Assembly (NCBI RefSeq): GCF_001953865.1
Contig: NZ_MQUQ01000010.1
Span: forward strand, 372,177 to 436,176
DNA: 64,000 nt
Direction: 5' to 3'
DNA from: Amycolatopsis coloradensis
GTDB lineage: Bacteria; Actinomycetota; Actinomycetes; Mycobacteriales; Pseudonocardiaceae
Shown here: one piece after another, positions 44,513 to 53,774 of the stretch
Position numbering within the stretch: position 1 is the first letter of the stretch
How the letters are laid out: every line of letters starts with the position of its first letter
Program-made: the position numbers and the translations under genes
Notes under the pieces: generated by a model
What the model was told of the DNA's origin: nothing
Database searches by the model: none
What the model saw: only the letters and a program-made list of their open reading frames with translations

Positions 44513-44564
44513 TACGTGAAGGGCCCCTTGCTCGCGACGGCGTGAGCAAGGGGCCCTTCACGTA
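44513..44564. terminator. Palindrome with 21-bp arms, ESX locus/leu regulator junction
   Basis: Arms 44513-44533 and 44544-44564 (core TACGTGAAGGGCCCCTTGCT), 10-base loop. Convergent junction; it marks the right boundary of the ESX region. Confidence 0.8.
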
Positions 44565-44574
44565 TCCGGCGAGA

Positions 44575-45276
44575 TCAGAGGCGCTCCTGGAGCGCGTCCG
44601 CGGCGGCGAGCAGGTCCGCGGCCCAGCGGGCCCCCGGCTTGCGCCCTATCCGTTCGATGGGCCCGGAAACCGACACCGCGGCGACGACGGTGCCCGTCGA
44701 ATCCCGTACCGGCGCCGAGACACTCGCCACACCCGGTTCCCGCTCGGCCACGCTCTGGGCCCAGCCGCGGCGGCGGACTTCGAGCAGGGTGCGCTCCCCG
44801 TACACCGCCTCGGAAAGGATCGTCCGCTGCGTATGCGGATCCGACCAAGCGGCGAGCACCTTCGCGCCGGAGCCCGCGGTCATCGGCAGCCGTGACCCGA
44901 TCGGCACCGTGTCACGGAGACCGCTGGGCGGTTCCGCGGTCGAAACGCAGACGCGCTGGACGCCGTCGCGACGGTAGAGCTGAACGCTTTCCCCGGTGAT
45001 GTCGCGTAATTTCGGCAGCACCGAACCCGCCGCGTCGAGCAGCGGGTCGGTCGAGCCGCCCGCCAGTTCCGCGAGCGCGGTGCCCGGCCGCCAGCGTCCG
45101 TCCGGGCCGCGGCGCAACAGGCGATGCACCTCGAGACCGACCGCGAGCCGGTGCGCCGTCGCGCGCGGCAAACCGGTCCGCGTGCACAGTTCCGCCAGGC
45201 CACAAGGATCTTCGGCCACGGCCTGAAGCACGGCCACGGCCTTGTCGAGTACTCCGATACCGCTATGCTGTCCCAC
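44575..45276 (-). CDS. IclR-family regulator, LtbR/NdgR type
   Basis: A 233-residue regulator: N-terminal winged helix (about 7-65; LAELCTRTGLPRATAHRLA is the recognition region) and a C-terminal effector-binding domain (about 75-230). It is divergent from leuC by 79 bp, exactly the arrangement of LtbR of corynebacteria and NdgR of streptomycetes, which control leuCD and amino-acid genes. GTG start at 45276; a TAGTAT box 6 nt upstream suggests a leaderless transcript. Confidence 0.9.
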   Translation of the reverse strand: MGQHSGIGVLDKAVAVLQAVAEDPCGLAELCTRTGLPRATAHRLAVGLEVHRLLRRGPDGRWRPGTALAELAGGSTDPLLDAAGSVLPKLRDITGESVQLYRRDGVQRVCVSTAEPPSGLRDTVPIGSRLPMTAGSGAKVLAAWSDPHTQRTILSEAVYGERTLLEVRRRGWAQSVAEREPGVASVSAPVRDSTGTVVAAVSVSGPIERIGRKPGARWAADLLAAADALQERL

Positions 45277-45355
45277 AAGCCGATACTATCTTCCCGAAGT
45301 TTGAGATGTCCAGATGGTGGGAAGTGCCGATTTCACCGTATGTGAGGAGCCGGAA
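45277..45355. promoter_or_regulatory. Divergent promoter region of the IclR gene and leuCD
   Basis: On the minus strand TAGTAT (45288-45283) lies 6 nt before the GTG of the regulator gene. The adjoining segment 45289-45330 is AT-richer than its surroundings and is where an IclR dimer would be expected to sit. I cannot define the operator bases. Confidence 0.5.
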
Positions 45356-46774
45356 ATGCCCCGGACACTGGCCGAGAAAGTGTGGGAGTCGCACCTGGTG
45401 CGGCGCGGCGAGGGGGCCGAGCCCGACCTGCTTTACATCGACCTGCATCTGCTGCACGAGGTCACCAGCCCGCAGGCGTTCGACGGGCTCCGCCTGGCGG
45501 GCCGGAAACTGCGCCGCCCTGACCTCACCATCGCCACCGAGGACCACAACGTCCCGACGATCGACATCGAGCTGCCGATCGCGGATCCCGTGTCCCGCAC
45601 CCAGGTCGACACCCTTCGCGGCAACTGCAAGGAGTTCGGTGTCCGGCTGCACCCGATGGGCGACGCCGAGCAGGGCATCGTGCACGTCATCGGCCCGCAG
45701 CTCGGCCTGACGCAGCCCGGGATGACCGTGGTGTGCGGCGACAGTCACACCTCGACGCACGGCGCCTTCGGCGCGATGGCGTTCGGAATCGGCACCTCCG
45801 AGGTCGAACACGTGATGGCCACCCAGACCCTGCCGCTCCGTCCATTCAAGACGATGGCGATCACGGTCGAAGGCGAACTCCGCCCCGGCGTCACGGCGAA
45901 GGACGTCATCCTCGCCGTGATCGCGAAGATCGGCACCGGCGGCGGGCAGGGTTACGTTCTCGAATACCGCGGCGAAGCCATCGAAAAGCTGTCGATGGAA
46001 GCCCGGATGACGGTGTGCAACATGTCGATCGAAGCCGGCGCGCGCGCCGGGCTCATCGCGCCGGACGAGACGACGTTCGCGTATCTGAAGGGCCGTCCGC
46101 ACGCGCCGCGGGGCGCCGATTGGGACGCCGCCGTCGAGAACTGGCGCGAACTCCGCACGGACGACGACGCCGTCTTCGACGCCGAGGTGCACCTGAACGC
46201 CGATGAGCTCACGCCTTTCGTGACCTGGGGCACGAACCCGGGCCAGGGACTCCCGCTGGACGCCGAGGTGCCCGATCCCGAGCGGATCGGCGACGAGAAC
46301 GAGCGCATCGCCGCTGAGAAGGCCCTGTCCTATATGGACCTGAAGCCGGGCACGCCGCTGCGCGAGATCGCGGTGGACACCGTCTTCCTCGGCTCGTGCA
46401 CGAATGGCCGTATCGAGGATCTGAGGGCCGCCGCGGACGTCCTGCGCGGCCACAAGGTCGCCGGTTCGGTCCGGATGCTCGTCGTCCCCGGCTCGATGCG
46501 GGTCCGCCAGGCGGCCGAAGCCGAAGGGCTGGACCAGGTCTTCACCGAAGCGGGCGCGGAATGGCGTCAGGCTGGCTGCTCGATGTGCCTCGGCATGAAC
46601 CCGGACCAGCTCAAGCCGGGCGAGCGCAGCGCGTCGACCTCGAACCGCAACTTCGAAGGCAGGCAGGGCAAGGGCGGCCGGACGCATCTGGTCTCCCCGC
46701 TCGTGGCGGCCGCGACGGCCGTGCGGGGAACCCTGTCCAGCCCCGAAGACCTGCGACCGGCCACCGCCCGCTGA
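45356..46774 (+). CDS. leuC: 3-isopropylmalate dehydratase large subunit
   Basis: A 472-residue aconitase-family subunit that, with LeuD, isomerises 2-isopropylmalate to 3-isopropylmalate in leucine synthesis. Cys ligands of the 4Fe-4S cluster are visible in GSCTNGR and CSMCLG. Other family marks are EDHNVPT, GDSHTSTHGAFG and SNRNFEGRQG. The ATG at 45356 follows GAGGAG; an upstream in-frame ATG would add 14 residues not conserved in the family. Operon with leuD (31-bp gap). Confidence 0.97.
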   Translation: MPRTLAEKVWESHLVRRGEGAEPDLLYIDLHLLHEVTSPQAFDGLRLAGRKLRRPDLTIATEDHNVPTIDIELPIADPVSRTQVDTLRGNCKEFGVRLHPMGDAEQGIVHVIGPQLGLTQPGMTVVCGDSHTSTHGAFGAMAFGIGTSEVEHVMATQTLPLRPFKTMAITVEGELRPGVTAKDVILAVIAKIGTGGGQGYVLEYRGEAIEKLSMEARMTVCNMSIEAGARAGLIAPDETTFAYLKGRPHAPRGADWDAAVENWRELRTDDDAVFDAEVHLNADELTPFVTWGTNPGQGLPLDAEVPDPERIGDENERIAAEKALSYMDLKPGTPLREIAVDTVFLGSCTNGRIEDLRAAADVLRGHKVAGSVRMLVVPGSMRVRQAAEAEGLDQVFTEAGAEWRQAGCSMCLGMNPDQLKPGERSASTSNRNFEGRQGKGGRTHLVSPLVAAATAVRGTLSSPEDLRPATAR

Positions 46775-46805
46775 CATCGCTGACATCCGCGAAGGAGTTC
46801 CCACC

Positions 46806-47408
46806 ATGGACGCGTTCACCCACCACACCGGCGTCGGGGTCCCGCTGCGCAGGTCCAACGTGGACACTGACCAGATCATCCCGGCGGTCTACCTCAAGCG
46901 CGTGAGCCGCACCGGCTTCGAGGACGGGCTCTTCGCCGCCTGGCGCTCCGACGAGTCGTTCATCCTCAACGAAGAGCCCTTCAAAAGCGGGTCGGTCCTG
47001 GTCGCGGGCCCGGACTTCGGCACCGGTTCCTCCCGTGAGCACGCGGTCTGGGCCCTGATGGACTACGGCTTCCGCGTCGTGATCTCCTCCCGGTTCGCGG
47101 ACATCTTCCGCGGTAACTCGGGCAAGCAGGGGCTGGTCGCCGCTCAGGTCGAGCAGGCCGACGTCGAACTGCTGTGGAAGCTGCTCGAAAACGAGCCCGG
47201 CACGGAGGTCACGGTGGACCTCGAGTCGAAGACGGTACGAGCCAAGGACTTCACCGCGCCCTTCCAGATCGACGACTACACCCGCTGGCGGCTCCTCGAA
47301 GGGCTCGACGACATCGCCCTGACACTCCGCCACGCGGAGGAGATCGACACTTTCGAGTCCCAGCGCCCCTCCTGGAAGCCGGTGACCCTCCCGGCGGCCT
47401 TCTCCTGA
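46806..47408 (+). CDS. leuD: 3-isopropylmalate dehydratase small subunit
   Basis: A 200-residue swivelling-domain subunit, the partner of LeuC. It shows VDTDQIIPA near the start and GPDFGTGSSREHA, the conserved substrate-binding loop. Length matches the family. Preceded by AAGGAG. It ends just before the hairpin 47421-47458. Confidence 0.97.
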   Translation: MDAFTHHTGVGVPLRRSNVDTDQIIPAVYLKRVSRTGFEDGLFAAWRSDESFILNEEPFKSGSVLVAGPDFGTGSSREHAVWALMDYGFRVVISSRFADIFRGNSGKQGLVAAQVEQADVELLWKLLENEPGTEVTVDLESKTVRAKDFTAPFQIDDYTRWRLLEGLDDIALTLRHAEEIDTFESQRPSWKPVTLPAAFS

Positions 47409-47420
47409 GGCCTGCCGAAG

Positions 47421-47458
47421 GGGGCGGATTCCCTTGCTGAGCAGGGAATCCGCCCCCG
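47421..47458 (+). terminator. Hairpin terminator of leuCD
   Basis: Perfect 15-base arms (47421-47435 and 47444-47458, GGGGGCGGATTCCCT and complement) with an 8-base loop, 12 bases after the leuD stop. A smaller GC palindrome (AGGCCCCTGAGGGGTCC) follows near 47509. Confidence 0.8.
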
Positions 47459-47573
47459 GCGGTGAGTGTGCGCGACAGCCCCGAAACCACACCGAACGGC
47501 ACCCCGAGAGGCCCCTGAGGGGTCCCTCGGGAGGCGGAACAGCCCCCGAGACAAGGGAAATTTCCGCGCGTCG

Positions 47574-47601
47574 TTTGGAATTTGTGCTGCATTGGTAATA
47601 C
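47574..47601 (+). promoter_or_regulatory. Putative hupB promoter
   Basis: TTTGGA (47574-47579), 16-base spacer and TAATAC (47596-47601), about 60 bases before the hupB start, in a distinctly AT-rich stretch. No experimental support; a plain sigma-70-type match. Confidence 0.45.
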
Positions 47602-47660
47602 CGTGTGCGCTAAGTCGGCCGACGGGGCCGTGTACAAGTAGTTCTTCTTGGAGGACTGGA

Positions 47661-48329
47661 ATGGCCAACAAGGCCCAGCTGATCGAGGCGCTGTCGGAGC
47701 GCCTGGGCGACAAAAAGGTCGCGTCGGAGGCCGTCGATGGCCTTGTCGACATCATCATCCGGACGGTCAACAAGGGCGAGAAGGTGAACATCACCGGCTT
47801 CGGTGTGTTCGAGAAGCGCGCCCGCGCCGCCCGCACCGCGCGGAACCCGCGCACCGGTGAGACCGTTCGCGTCAAGAAGACCAACGTGCCCGCTTTCCGC
47901 GCCGGCACGACCTTCAAGGACGTCATCAGCGGTTCGAAGAAGCTGCCGAAGGCCACCGCTGTGAAGCGCGCGACCACCGGCACCACCCCTCGGGCCGCCA
48001 CCACCCGCGCGACGACGACCCGGACGGCCGCCAGCCGCCCGGCCGCGACGCGCAGCACCACCACGCGGACCCGCGCCGCCGCCGCCACGACGCGTACGGC
48101 TGCGAAGCCGGCCGCCAAGGCGACCGCGACCAAGGCCGCCGCCAAGACGACCGCCACCAAGGCGGCGCCGAAGACCGCGGCCAAGGCCACGACTCGCGCC
48201 ACCACGGCCAAGAAGGCGACCGCCACCAAGGCCGCCGCCGCGAAGCCTGCCGCCAAGGCGACTGCCGCGAAGGCTCCCGCCAAGAAGGCTCCGGCCAAGC
48301 GGACTTCGGCCGCCGCGAAGAAGAAGTAA
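47661..48329 (+). CDS. hupB: HU-type nucleoid protein with histone H1-like tail
   Basis: A 222-residue protein. Residues 1-95 are the HU core (MANKAQLIEAL start; GFGVFEKRARAARTARNPRT contains the DNA-binding arm). Residues 100-222 are a Lys/Ala/Thr-rich tail of PAKKA/TKAAA-like repeats, as in mycobacterial HupB, that binds DNA non-specifically and is a site of acetylation in relatives. GGAGG precedes the ATG. Placed directly after leuCD, the conserved actinobacterial order. Confidence 0.95.
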   Translation: MANKAQLIEALSERLGDKKVASEAVDGLVDIIIRTVNKGEKVNITGFGVFEKRARAARTARNPRTGETVRVKKTNVPAFRAGTTFKDVISGSKKLPKATAVKRATTGTTPRAATTRATTTRTAASRPAATRSTTTRTRAAAATTRTAAKPAAKATATKAAAKTTATKAAPKTAAKATTRATTAKKATATKAAAAKPAAKATAAKAPAKKAPAKRTSAAAKKK

Positions 48330-48353
48330 GCTCCCTCTTCCGGAGTGAGCCAA

Positions 48354-48388
48354 CGGCAGGGCCCCGCGTATCGTGCGGGGCCCTGCCG
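48354..48388 (+). terminator. Hairpin terminator of hupB
   Basis: Perfect 14-base GC-rich arms (48354-48367 and 48375-48388, CGGCAGGGCCCCGC) with a 7-base loop, 25 bases after the stop codon. Confidence 0.85.
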
Positions 48389-48936
48389 CATTTCCGGGGG
48401 CCAGCGCGCCGCGGCCGTCTCCTTTGCCCGCAACGCCCCTGAGGGCAGGTGTCCGGGGAACTGGGTACCGGAACGGTTCCGCGGCGTTCTGTGGACGAAT
48501 GCGGCGCGCCTACGGCGGTTGCTTCGGGACCACTCTTCGTAGAACAGCGCGGACGCCCCGAACACCCCGATGGCGCATCGTCCCGTTCCTCGAACCGCCC
48601 TCCACAGTGGAGCGACGGTCGTCCGCGCCGGTCTGTTGCCGCTGGACAGCGCCATGCGAGACCGAGCCCGGCGCGGTGGCGGAACTCACTTCACGGCGGA
48701 TCCACCTACTCGCAAGCACTTCGGACCCGGTGGGCTTTGTTTCGCTTTGGACACGGCCGGAGTAGCGGGGCGTCACCCACGTGGGGGAGTCGCTTTCGAA
48801 CGCGGGGCCGATCCACCTAAGTCCGTGAAGGGCCCCTTCCCTACCTTCAGGGGCAAGGTCCCGGCAAAGTCGCAGAGCTGATTGGTCATCGCTTGCGGCC
48901 GCAAGGGGCTCGGGGGTGTGCCAGGTTCTGGGAGTT
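48389..48936. other. 548-base stretch without a supported gene
   Basis: No frame here has a ribosome binding site, coherent codon use or recognisable protein. It includes a degenerate half of the GTGAAGG/CCTTCC repeat near 48825-48850. A short unrecognised gene or an RNA cannot be excluded, but I see nothing to support one. Confidence 0.5.
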
Positions 48937-48999
48937 TCCGGTACATGAAGGCCCCCTTGCTTGCGCCTAGCTCAAGGAAGGGGGCCTTCATGTACCGGA
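48937..48999. terminator. Palindrome between hupB and mutT1
   Basis: Outer arms of 22 bases (48937-48958 and 48978-48999, core TACATGAAGGCCCCCTT) are perfect; the inner part is less exact, unlike the other copies. It lies 40 bases downstream of the mutT1 stop. Confidence 0.75.
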
Positions 49000-49038
49000 C
49001 TGGAGATCGGCCGAGCCTGAATCCAGTAGGCGTAAACG

Positions 49039-49974
49039 TCAGGGATGCGCCGGAGCGGGCGTGGGCAAAGGCGACGCGAAGTAGTCCGCCGCCACCAGCA
49101 CCGGCCCGTCCTCTTCGGTCGGCGCCCGGAACGACAACACCCAGAAAGAACCCTTCTTCGAAGGCACCACACCACCGCGCGCGGCGGGCAGGTCGACCCC
49201 GTCGCGGTCGGCCAGTGCGCTGACGACGTCCGGGATCACGCCGCCCTGGCTGGAGATCACCGGCGTCCCGCCGTCGCCCGCGATGGCCAGCAACCGGGCG
49301 ACACCGAGCACCGGGTCCGGCCAGTAACCCTCTTCCGACAGCAGTGGCTCGTGCCGGATCTCGACTTCGAGGTCTTCGGCGAGCCCGTTCACCGTCTGGA
49401 CGCACCGAAGCCGCGGCGCCGAGAGCACCCTGTCCGGCGCGTAGTGCCGCAGCAGCGAACGCAGCGCCTCGGCCTGACGGTGGCCCGCGTCCGAAAGCGG
49501 CCGCAGGTCGTCGTCGCCGTTCCACTCGTCACGTTTACCCGCTTTGGCGTGCCGCACCAGGATCACCGTGCCGAGTTCGGGCGGCAGCGCGGAGAACTCG
49601 CGCAGCACCCGCACGTCCCCTGGCCGCGTCAGTAGTTTCTCCGCGGTCTCCGCGTCGAGCCAGCGCAGTTCGTCGACTTCTTCGTTCGGGCTGAACGCGC
49701 CGGAAGCCGCGCGGGCGGAGAAGTAGTCGACGGTCTTCGGTGCTCCCGCCACGGTGTACTCGGTACGGAACAGATACCGGCCGAGCACCGCCTCGAACCC
49801 GGTCTCCTCCCGGATCTCACGGACCGCGGCCCGCGCGATGGTCTCGCCCGGATCCAGCTTTCCCTTCGGCAGCGACCAATCGTCGTAGCGCGGCCGGTGG
49901 ACCAGCGCGACCTCGATCCGGTCCCCGTCGCGGCGCCAGAGGACGGCCCCCGCCGCCCGCACGACCCCGCTCAT
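49039..49974 (-). CDS. mutT1: MutT1-type Nudix hydrolase with histidine phosphatase domain
   Basis: A 311-residue two-domain enzyme. Residues 1-140 are a Nudix domain with the box in PGETIARAAVREIREETGF. Residues 150-305 are a histidine (RHG-type) phosphatase domain beginning VILVRHAKAG. The mycobacterial homologue, MutT1, removes 8-oxo-dGTP and related oxidised nucleotides from the pool and can act on diadenosine polyphosphates. The start ATG overlaps the ppk stop (ATGA), the same order as in mycobacteria. Confidence 0.92.
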   Translation of the reverse strand: MSGVVRAAGAVLWRRDGDRIEVALVHRPRYDDWSLPKGKLDPGETIARAAVREIREETGFEAVLGRYLFRTEYTVAGAPKTVDYFSARAASGAFSPNEEVDELRWLDAETAEKLLTRPGDVRVLREFSALPPELGTVILVRHAKAGKRDEWNGDDDLRPLSDAGHRQAEALRSLLRHYAPDRVLSAPRLRCVQTVNGLAEDLEVEIRHEPLLSEEGYWPDPVLGVARLLAIAGDGGTPVISSQGGVIPDVVSALADRDGVDLPAARGGVVPSKKGSFWVLSFRAPTEEDGPVLVAADYFASPLPTPAPAHP

Positions 49975-52286
49975 CCGGCGGCTCCGTGCCGCTTGGCCAG
50001 TTCGACCTGGTGGTCGCGGACGTCGTCGCCGCTGGCCGGGAACGGGGTCCACTCGCCGGTGGCGGTCAGCACCCAGCACCGGGTCGCCGGATGCAGCGCG
50101 GATTCGAAGATGTAGTCCAGTTGTGCCGTCAGCTTCGGATCCTTGACCCGGACCAAGGCCTCGATCCGGCGGTCCAGGTTGCGGTGCATCATGTCCGCGC
50201 TGCCGATCCAGTGCGTGCCGCCCGCGCGGAAGTTGAAGATGCGCGAGTGCTCCAGGAAACGGCCGAGGATCGACCGCACGTGGATGTTCTCGCTCAGCCC
50301 TTCCACACCCGGCTTCAGCGCGCAGATGCCGCGCACGACGATGTCGACCGGCACTCCGGCCTGCGAAGCGTGGTACAGCGCGTCGATGATCTGCTCGTCG
50401 ACGAGCGAGTTGCACTTGAGCCGGATCCCGGCGGTCTGGCCGGCGCGGGCGAGTTCGATCTCCTCGCCGATCGCGCGCACGATGCCGCGGCGGATCCCGT
50501 GCGGCGACGTGAGGATGTTGCGGTAGGTGTCCTGGCGGGAGTACCCGGTGAGCACGTTGAACAGATCCGTCAGGTCCGCGCCGATCGTCGGGTCGGCGGT
50601 CAGGATGCCGAGATCCTCGTAGAGCCGCGCGGTCTTCGGGTTGTAGTTGCCGGTGCCGATGTGGCAGTACCGGCGGATGGTCGAACCCTCCTGGCGCACC
50701 ACCATCGAAACCTTGCAGTGCGTCTTCAGCCCGACGAGCCCGTAGACCACGTGCACGCCAGCGCGTTCCAGTGTGCGGGCCCAGGTGATGTTGGCCTGCT
50801 CGTCGAACCGTGCCTTGATCTCGACCAGCGCGACGACCTGTTTGCCCGCCTCGGCGGCGTCGATCAGCGCGTCGACGATCGGGGAGTCGCCGGAGGTGCG
50901 GTACAGCGTCTGCTTGATCGCCAGCACCTTGTCGTCCGCGGCGGCCTGTTCGATGAAACGCTGGACGCTGGTGGAGAACGAGTCGTACGGGTGGTGGACG
51001 AGGACATCGCCTTCGCGCAGCGTCGCGAACACCGACTTGGGCGTCTCGCGTTCACCGAACGCCGGATGCGTCGCGGGCACGAAAGGCCGGTCCTTGAGTT
51101 CCTTCCTGTCGACACCGGAAAGCTGGTGCAGACAGGTCAGGTCCAGCAGACCGGGCACCTCGACGACGTCGCGCGGGTCGACCTCCAGTTCGCGCAGCAG
51201 CAGTTCGAGCATGTGCTCGCTCATGTCCTGCGCCACTTCGAGCCGCACCGGCGGGCCGAACCGGCGCTGGGCCAGTTCCCGTTCCAGCGCCTGGAGCAGG
51301 TCTTCGTCCCGGTCCTCTTCGACCTCGAAGTCCGCGTTGCGGGTGACCCGGAACGCGTGGTGTTCGGTGACCTCCATCCCGGTGAACAGCTCACCGAGGT
51401 GGGCGGCGATCAGTTCCTCCAGCGGAAGGAAGGTCGCGGTCCGGCTTTCCCTCGGCTGCTGCTCGATCCGCATCAGGCGCGGCACGTTGCTCGGCACCTT
51501 GACTCGCGCGAATCGCTCCGTGCCCGCTTCGGGGTCCCGGACGGTGATGGCCAGGTTGAGCGAAAGGCCGGAAATGTAGGGGAACGGGTGCGCGGGATCC
51601 ACGGCCAGCGGTGTGAGCACCGGGAAGATCTGCTCGCTGAAGTAGTTGGACAGCCGGAGCTGGTCGGCGCCGGTGAGGTCGTTCCAGCCGACGATGAGGA
51701 TGTCTTCGTCGGCCAGTTGCGGCCGCAGGTGCAGCTCGAAGGCGTTCGTGTGCCGCTCGACCAGATCCTGGTTGCGCTTGGCGATGTACGCGAGCTGCTC
51801 GCGCGGGGTGAGCCCGTCCGCGCTGCGGACCGGGAGGCCCGTCTCGTCGCGGCGCTTCAGCCCGGCGACCCGCACCATGTAGAACTCGTCCAAATTGGAC
51901 GCGAAGATCGCCAGGAACTTGCCGCGTTCGAGCAGCGGCTGCGATTCGTCCTCGGCCAGCGCGAGCACGCGCGCGTTGAAGTCCTGCCATGACAGCTCAC
52001 GGTTGAAATACCGGTCGTCGGGCAGTGTCTCGACGGCGGTGGGCGCGGACGTCACCGCGGGAGGCGCGGCGGGCAGCGCGCGGAACTCCTGGGCGGGACG
52101 GCTCGCCGAACCGCCGCGGGTCGCGCGGGGGATGTTGTTGGTCTTCGGCGCGGGACTGGTCTTTCTCGCCCGCACGGGCTTGGTCGCGCCGTTGTCCGGT
52201 TCCGGTTTCGCGGCGGAGGTCTTCCGCTTCCTTGCCGAGTTCGGGGTGCCGCCGTCGTTTGTGCTCACGGGCTCATTGTTCACCAC
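49971..52286 (-). CDS. ppk: Polyphosphate kinase 1
   Basis: A 771-residue kinase that reversibly makes polyphosphate from ATP. A disordered Lys/Arg/Pro-rich N-terminus (1-85) is followed by the family core from RYFNRELSWQDFNARVL. The phospho-His lies in CHIGTGNYNP (near 541), with the PLD-like segments KQTLYRTSGDSPI and HRNLDRRIEA. The start is uncertain: a GTG at 52286 gives the length quoted, and a GTG at 52268 is equally possible; neither has a clear ribosome binding site. Operon with mutT1. Confidence 0.95.
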   Translation of the reverse strand: MVNNEPVSTNDGGTPNSARKRKTSAAKPEPDNGATKPVRARKTSPAPKTNNIPRATRGGSASRPAQEFRALPAAPPAVTSAPTAVETLPDDRYFNRELSWQDFNARVLALAEDESQPLLERGKFLAIFASNLDEFYMVRVAGLKRRDETGLPVRSADGLTPREQLAYIAKRNQDLVERHTNAFELHLRPQLADEDILIVGWNDLTGADQLRLSNYFSEQIFPVLTPLAVDPAHPFPYISGLSLNLAITVRDPEAGTERFARVKVPSNVPRLMRIEQQPRESRTATFLPLEELIAAHLGELFTGMEVTEHHAFRVTRNADFEVEEDRDEDLLQALERELAQRRFGPPVRLEVAQDMSEHMLELLLRELEVDPRDVVEVPGLLDLTCLHQLSGVDRKELKDRPFVPATHPAFGERETPKSVFATLREGDVLVHHPYDSFSTSVQRFIEQAAADDKVLAIKQTLYRTSGDSPIVDALIDAAEAGKQVVALVEIKARFDEQANITWARTLERAGVHVVYGLVGLKTHCKVSMVVRQEGSTIRRYCHIGTGNYNPKTARLYEDLGILTADPTIGADLTDLFNVLTGYSRQDTYRNILTSPHGIRRGIVRAIGEEIELARAGQTAGIRLKCNSLVDEQIIDALYHASQAGVPVDIVVRGICALKPGVEGLSENIHVRSILGRFLEHSRIFNFRAGGTHWIGSADMMHRNLDRRIEALVRVKDPKLTAQLDYIFESALHPATRCWVLTATGEWTPFPASGDDVRDHQVELAKRHGAAG

Positions 52287-52334
52287 CCGGCCCGATTATG
52301 TGCACCGCGCGCGGGTCGCCGGGGTGAACTCTCG

Positions 52335-52973
52335 TCACATCACCACGCAGGGTGTCCCCAGCAGCGTTGAAGTGCGCTTTCCGACACCCAGGGTGCGGAC
52401 GTGAGCGAGATCATCCGCGGTGTCCACGTCGGCGCGGAGCGATCCCGCCGCGAGCGTGAGCGGGGTCGCACCGGACGTGGTGTGCGCCCGCGCGGAGCCC
52501 CCGCCGAACCGGGGTTCCAGCGCACGGCCCGCCCCCGAAAGCAACAGTGTGGTGCCCGTTCCCTGCCGGTCGGCGACGAAGGCCCGATCTCCGGCGGCTT
52601 CGGCGAGCGCGGCGGTGAGGTCTTCGGTCCGCAGCGCGGGCAGGTCGGCCTGCAAGGCGCCGACGAGACCGGACGGCGTGTCCCGGCGCAGCAGTTCTTC
52701 GCCGTGGCGCAGGGCCGCGTTCAACCCGCCTCGTGACGGCTCGATGACGATCTCGACGCCCAGGTCGGTGAGATCCGCCACCGACGCCGGGTCCGCGGCG
52801 ACCACCAGCACCCGGCGGACCCCGTCCGCCGAGGTCGCCGCGGACAACGTGTCGTAGGCCAGCGCCAGTACCAGTTCGGGATGCCGTTCGGGTACGACCG
52901 CGCCGCGAAGCCGCGACTTGCCCTCCGCCGGGCGTTTCACCGGCACGATCAGGTCGATGCCCACACTGTCCAC
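52335..52973 (-). CDS. fbiD: Phosphoenolpyruvate/2-phospho-L-lactate guanylyltransferase (F420 synthesis)
   Basis: A 212-residue nucleotidyltransferase of the CofC/FbiD family, which activates phosphoenolpyruvate (in actinobacteria) or phospholactate with GTP for coenzyme F420 side-chain assembly. Family marks are VPVKRPAEGKSRL at the start, GALQADLPAL with the metal-binding Asp, and HTTSGATPL toward the end. GTG starts at 52973 or 52964 are both possible. It lies next to ppk as Rv2983 does beside ppk1 in M. tuberculosis. Confidence 0.92.
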   Translation of the reverse strand: MDSVGIDLIVPVKRPAEGKSRLRGAVVPERHPELVLALAYDTLSAATSADGVRRVLVVAADPASVADLTDLGVEIVIEPSRGGLNAALRHGEELLRRDTPSGLVGALQADLPALRTEDLTAALAEAAGDRAFVADRQGTGTTLLLSGAGRALEPRFGGGSARAHTTSGATPLTLAAGSLRADVDTADDLAHVRTLGVGKRTSTLLGTPCVVM

Positions 52974-53069
52974 ATCTGCATTCTTACCCGACCCTCCCTG
53001 GACCGCGCTCGCGTGCGCGCGGCAGGATCAGTGGCCTGGGACGACACGTGTGACTTCGAGGAGGACGAA

Positions 53070-53774
53070 TTGGCCCGGCGTGAGAAGGGCGGCATCTGGG
53101 TAGGCATCGCCGCCGCACTGTTCTACCCGGCGACGGCCATCGGCAAGCGGGTCTACCGCAACGCCGGGCGGATCCCCCGCGAAGGCGGCGCGCTGCTGTT
53201 GCTCAACCACGTGTCCCACATGGACCCGGCGGTGGACGCGGTGTTCGTGCACCGCCAGAAGCGGGTGCCACGATTCCTCGGCAAGGAGTCCCTGACCAGG
53301 GCGCCGGTCTTCGGCAAGATCTTCGTCGGCGCGGGCCAGATCCCGGTTTCGCGTGGTTCGGCCGCCGCGGGCGACAGTCTCAAGGCCGCCCACCAGGCGC
53401 TGCGGGACGGCAAGATCGTCGTGATCTATCCGGAGGGGACGATCAGCAAGGACCCCGACGGCTGGCCCAAGAAGCCGTTCACCGGTGCCGCGCGGCTCGC
53501 GCTGGAGACCGACGTGCCGGTGATCCCGATCGCCCGCTGGGGCACGAACCACATCTTCAACGGCTACACGAAGAAGTTCACGCCGTTCCCGCGCAAGAAG
53601 ATCACGCATCTGGTCGGGGAGCCGATGGACCTGTCCGCCTACCGGGACGGGCCGACGCGCAGCGCGTCCAAACTGCGTGAGGTCACCGACCTGATGATGA
53701 CCGAGATCACCGCCCTGCTCGCGGAGATCCGCCAGGAGGAACCGCCCGCGAAGAAGCCGGAGGACGACGCCTGA
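53070..53774 (+). CDS. plsC: 1-acylglycerol-3-phosphate acyltransferase
   Basis: A 234-residue PlsC-family acyltransferase that makes phosphatidic acid. The catalytic HxxxxD is NHVSHMD (His47, Asp52). The acceptor-binding motif is YPEGTIS (near 125), with RWGTN later. I choose a TTG at 53070 because GAGGAGG lies exactly five bases upstream and the frame further up is not family-like. The tail is Lys/Pro-rich. Its stop overlaps the gpsA start (TGATG), so phosphatidate and glycerol-3-phosphate steps are coupled. Confidence 0.92.
   Translation: MARREKGGIWVGIAAALFYPATAIGKRVYRNAGRIPREGGALLLLNHVSHMDPAVDAVFVHRQKRVPRFLGKESLTRAPVFGKIFVGAGQIPVSRGSAAAGDSLKAAHQALRDGKIVVIYPEGTISKDPDGWPKKPFTGAARLALETDVPVIPIARWGTNHIFNGYTKKFTPFPRKKITHLVGEPMDLSAYRDGPTRSASKLREVTDLMMTEITALLAEIRQEEPPAKKPEDDA

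Noticed and set aside
48389..48936. Several frames of 80-120 codons between hupB and mutT1 on both strands
   Set aside because: No ribosome binding site, no family-like sequence, frames overlap each other, and one runs into a palindrome. Reported as an empty stretch.
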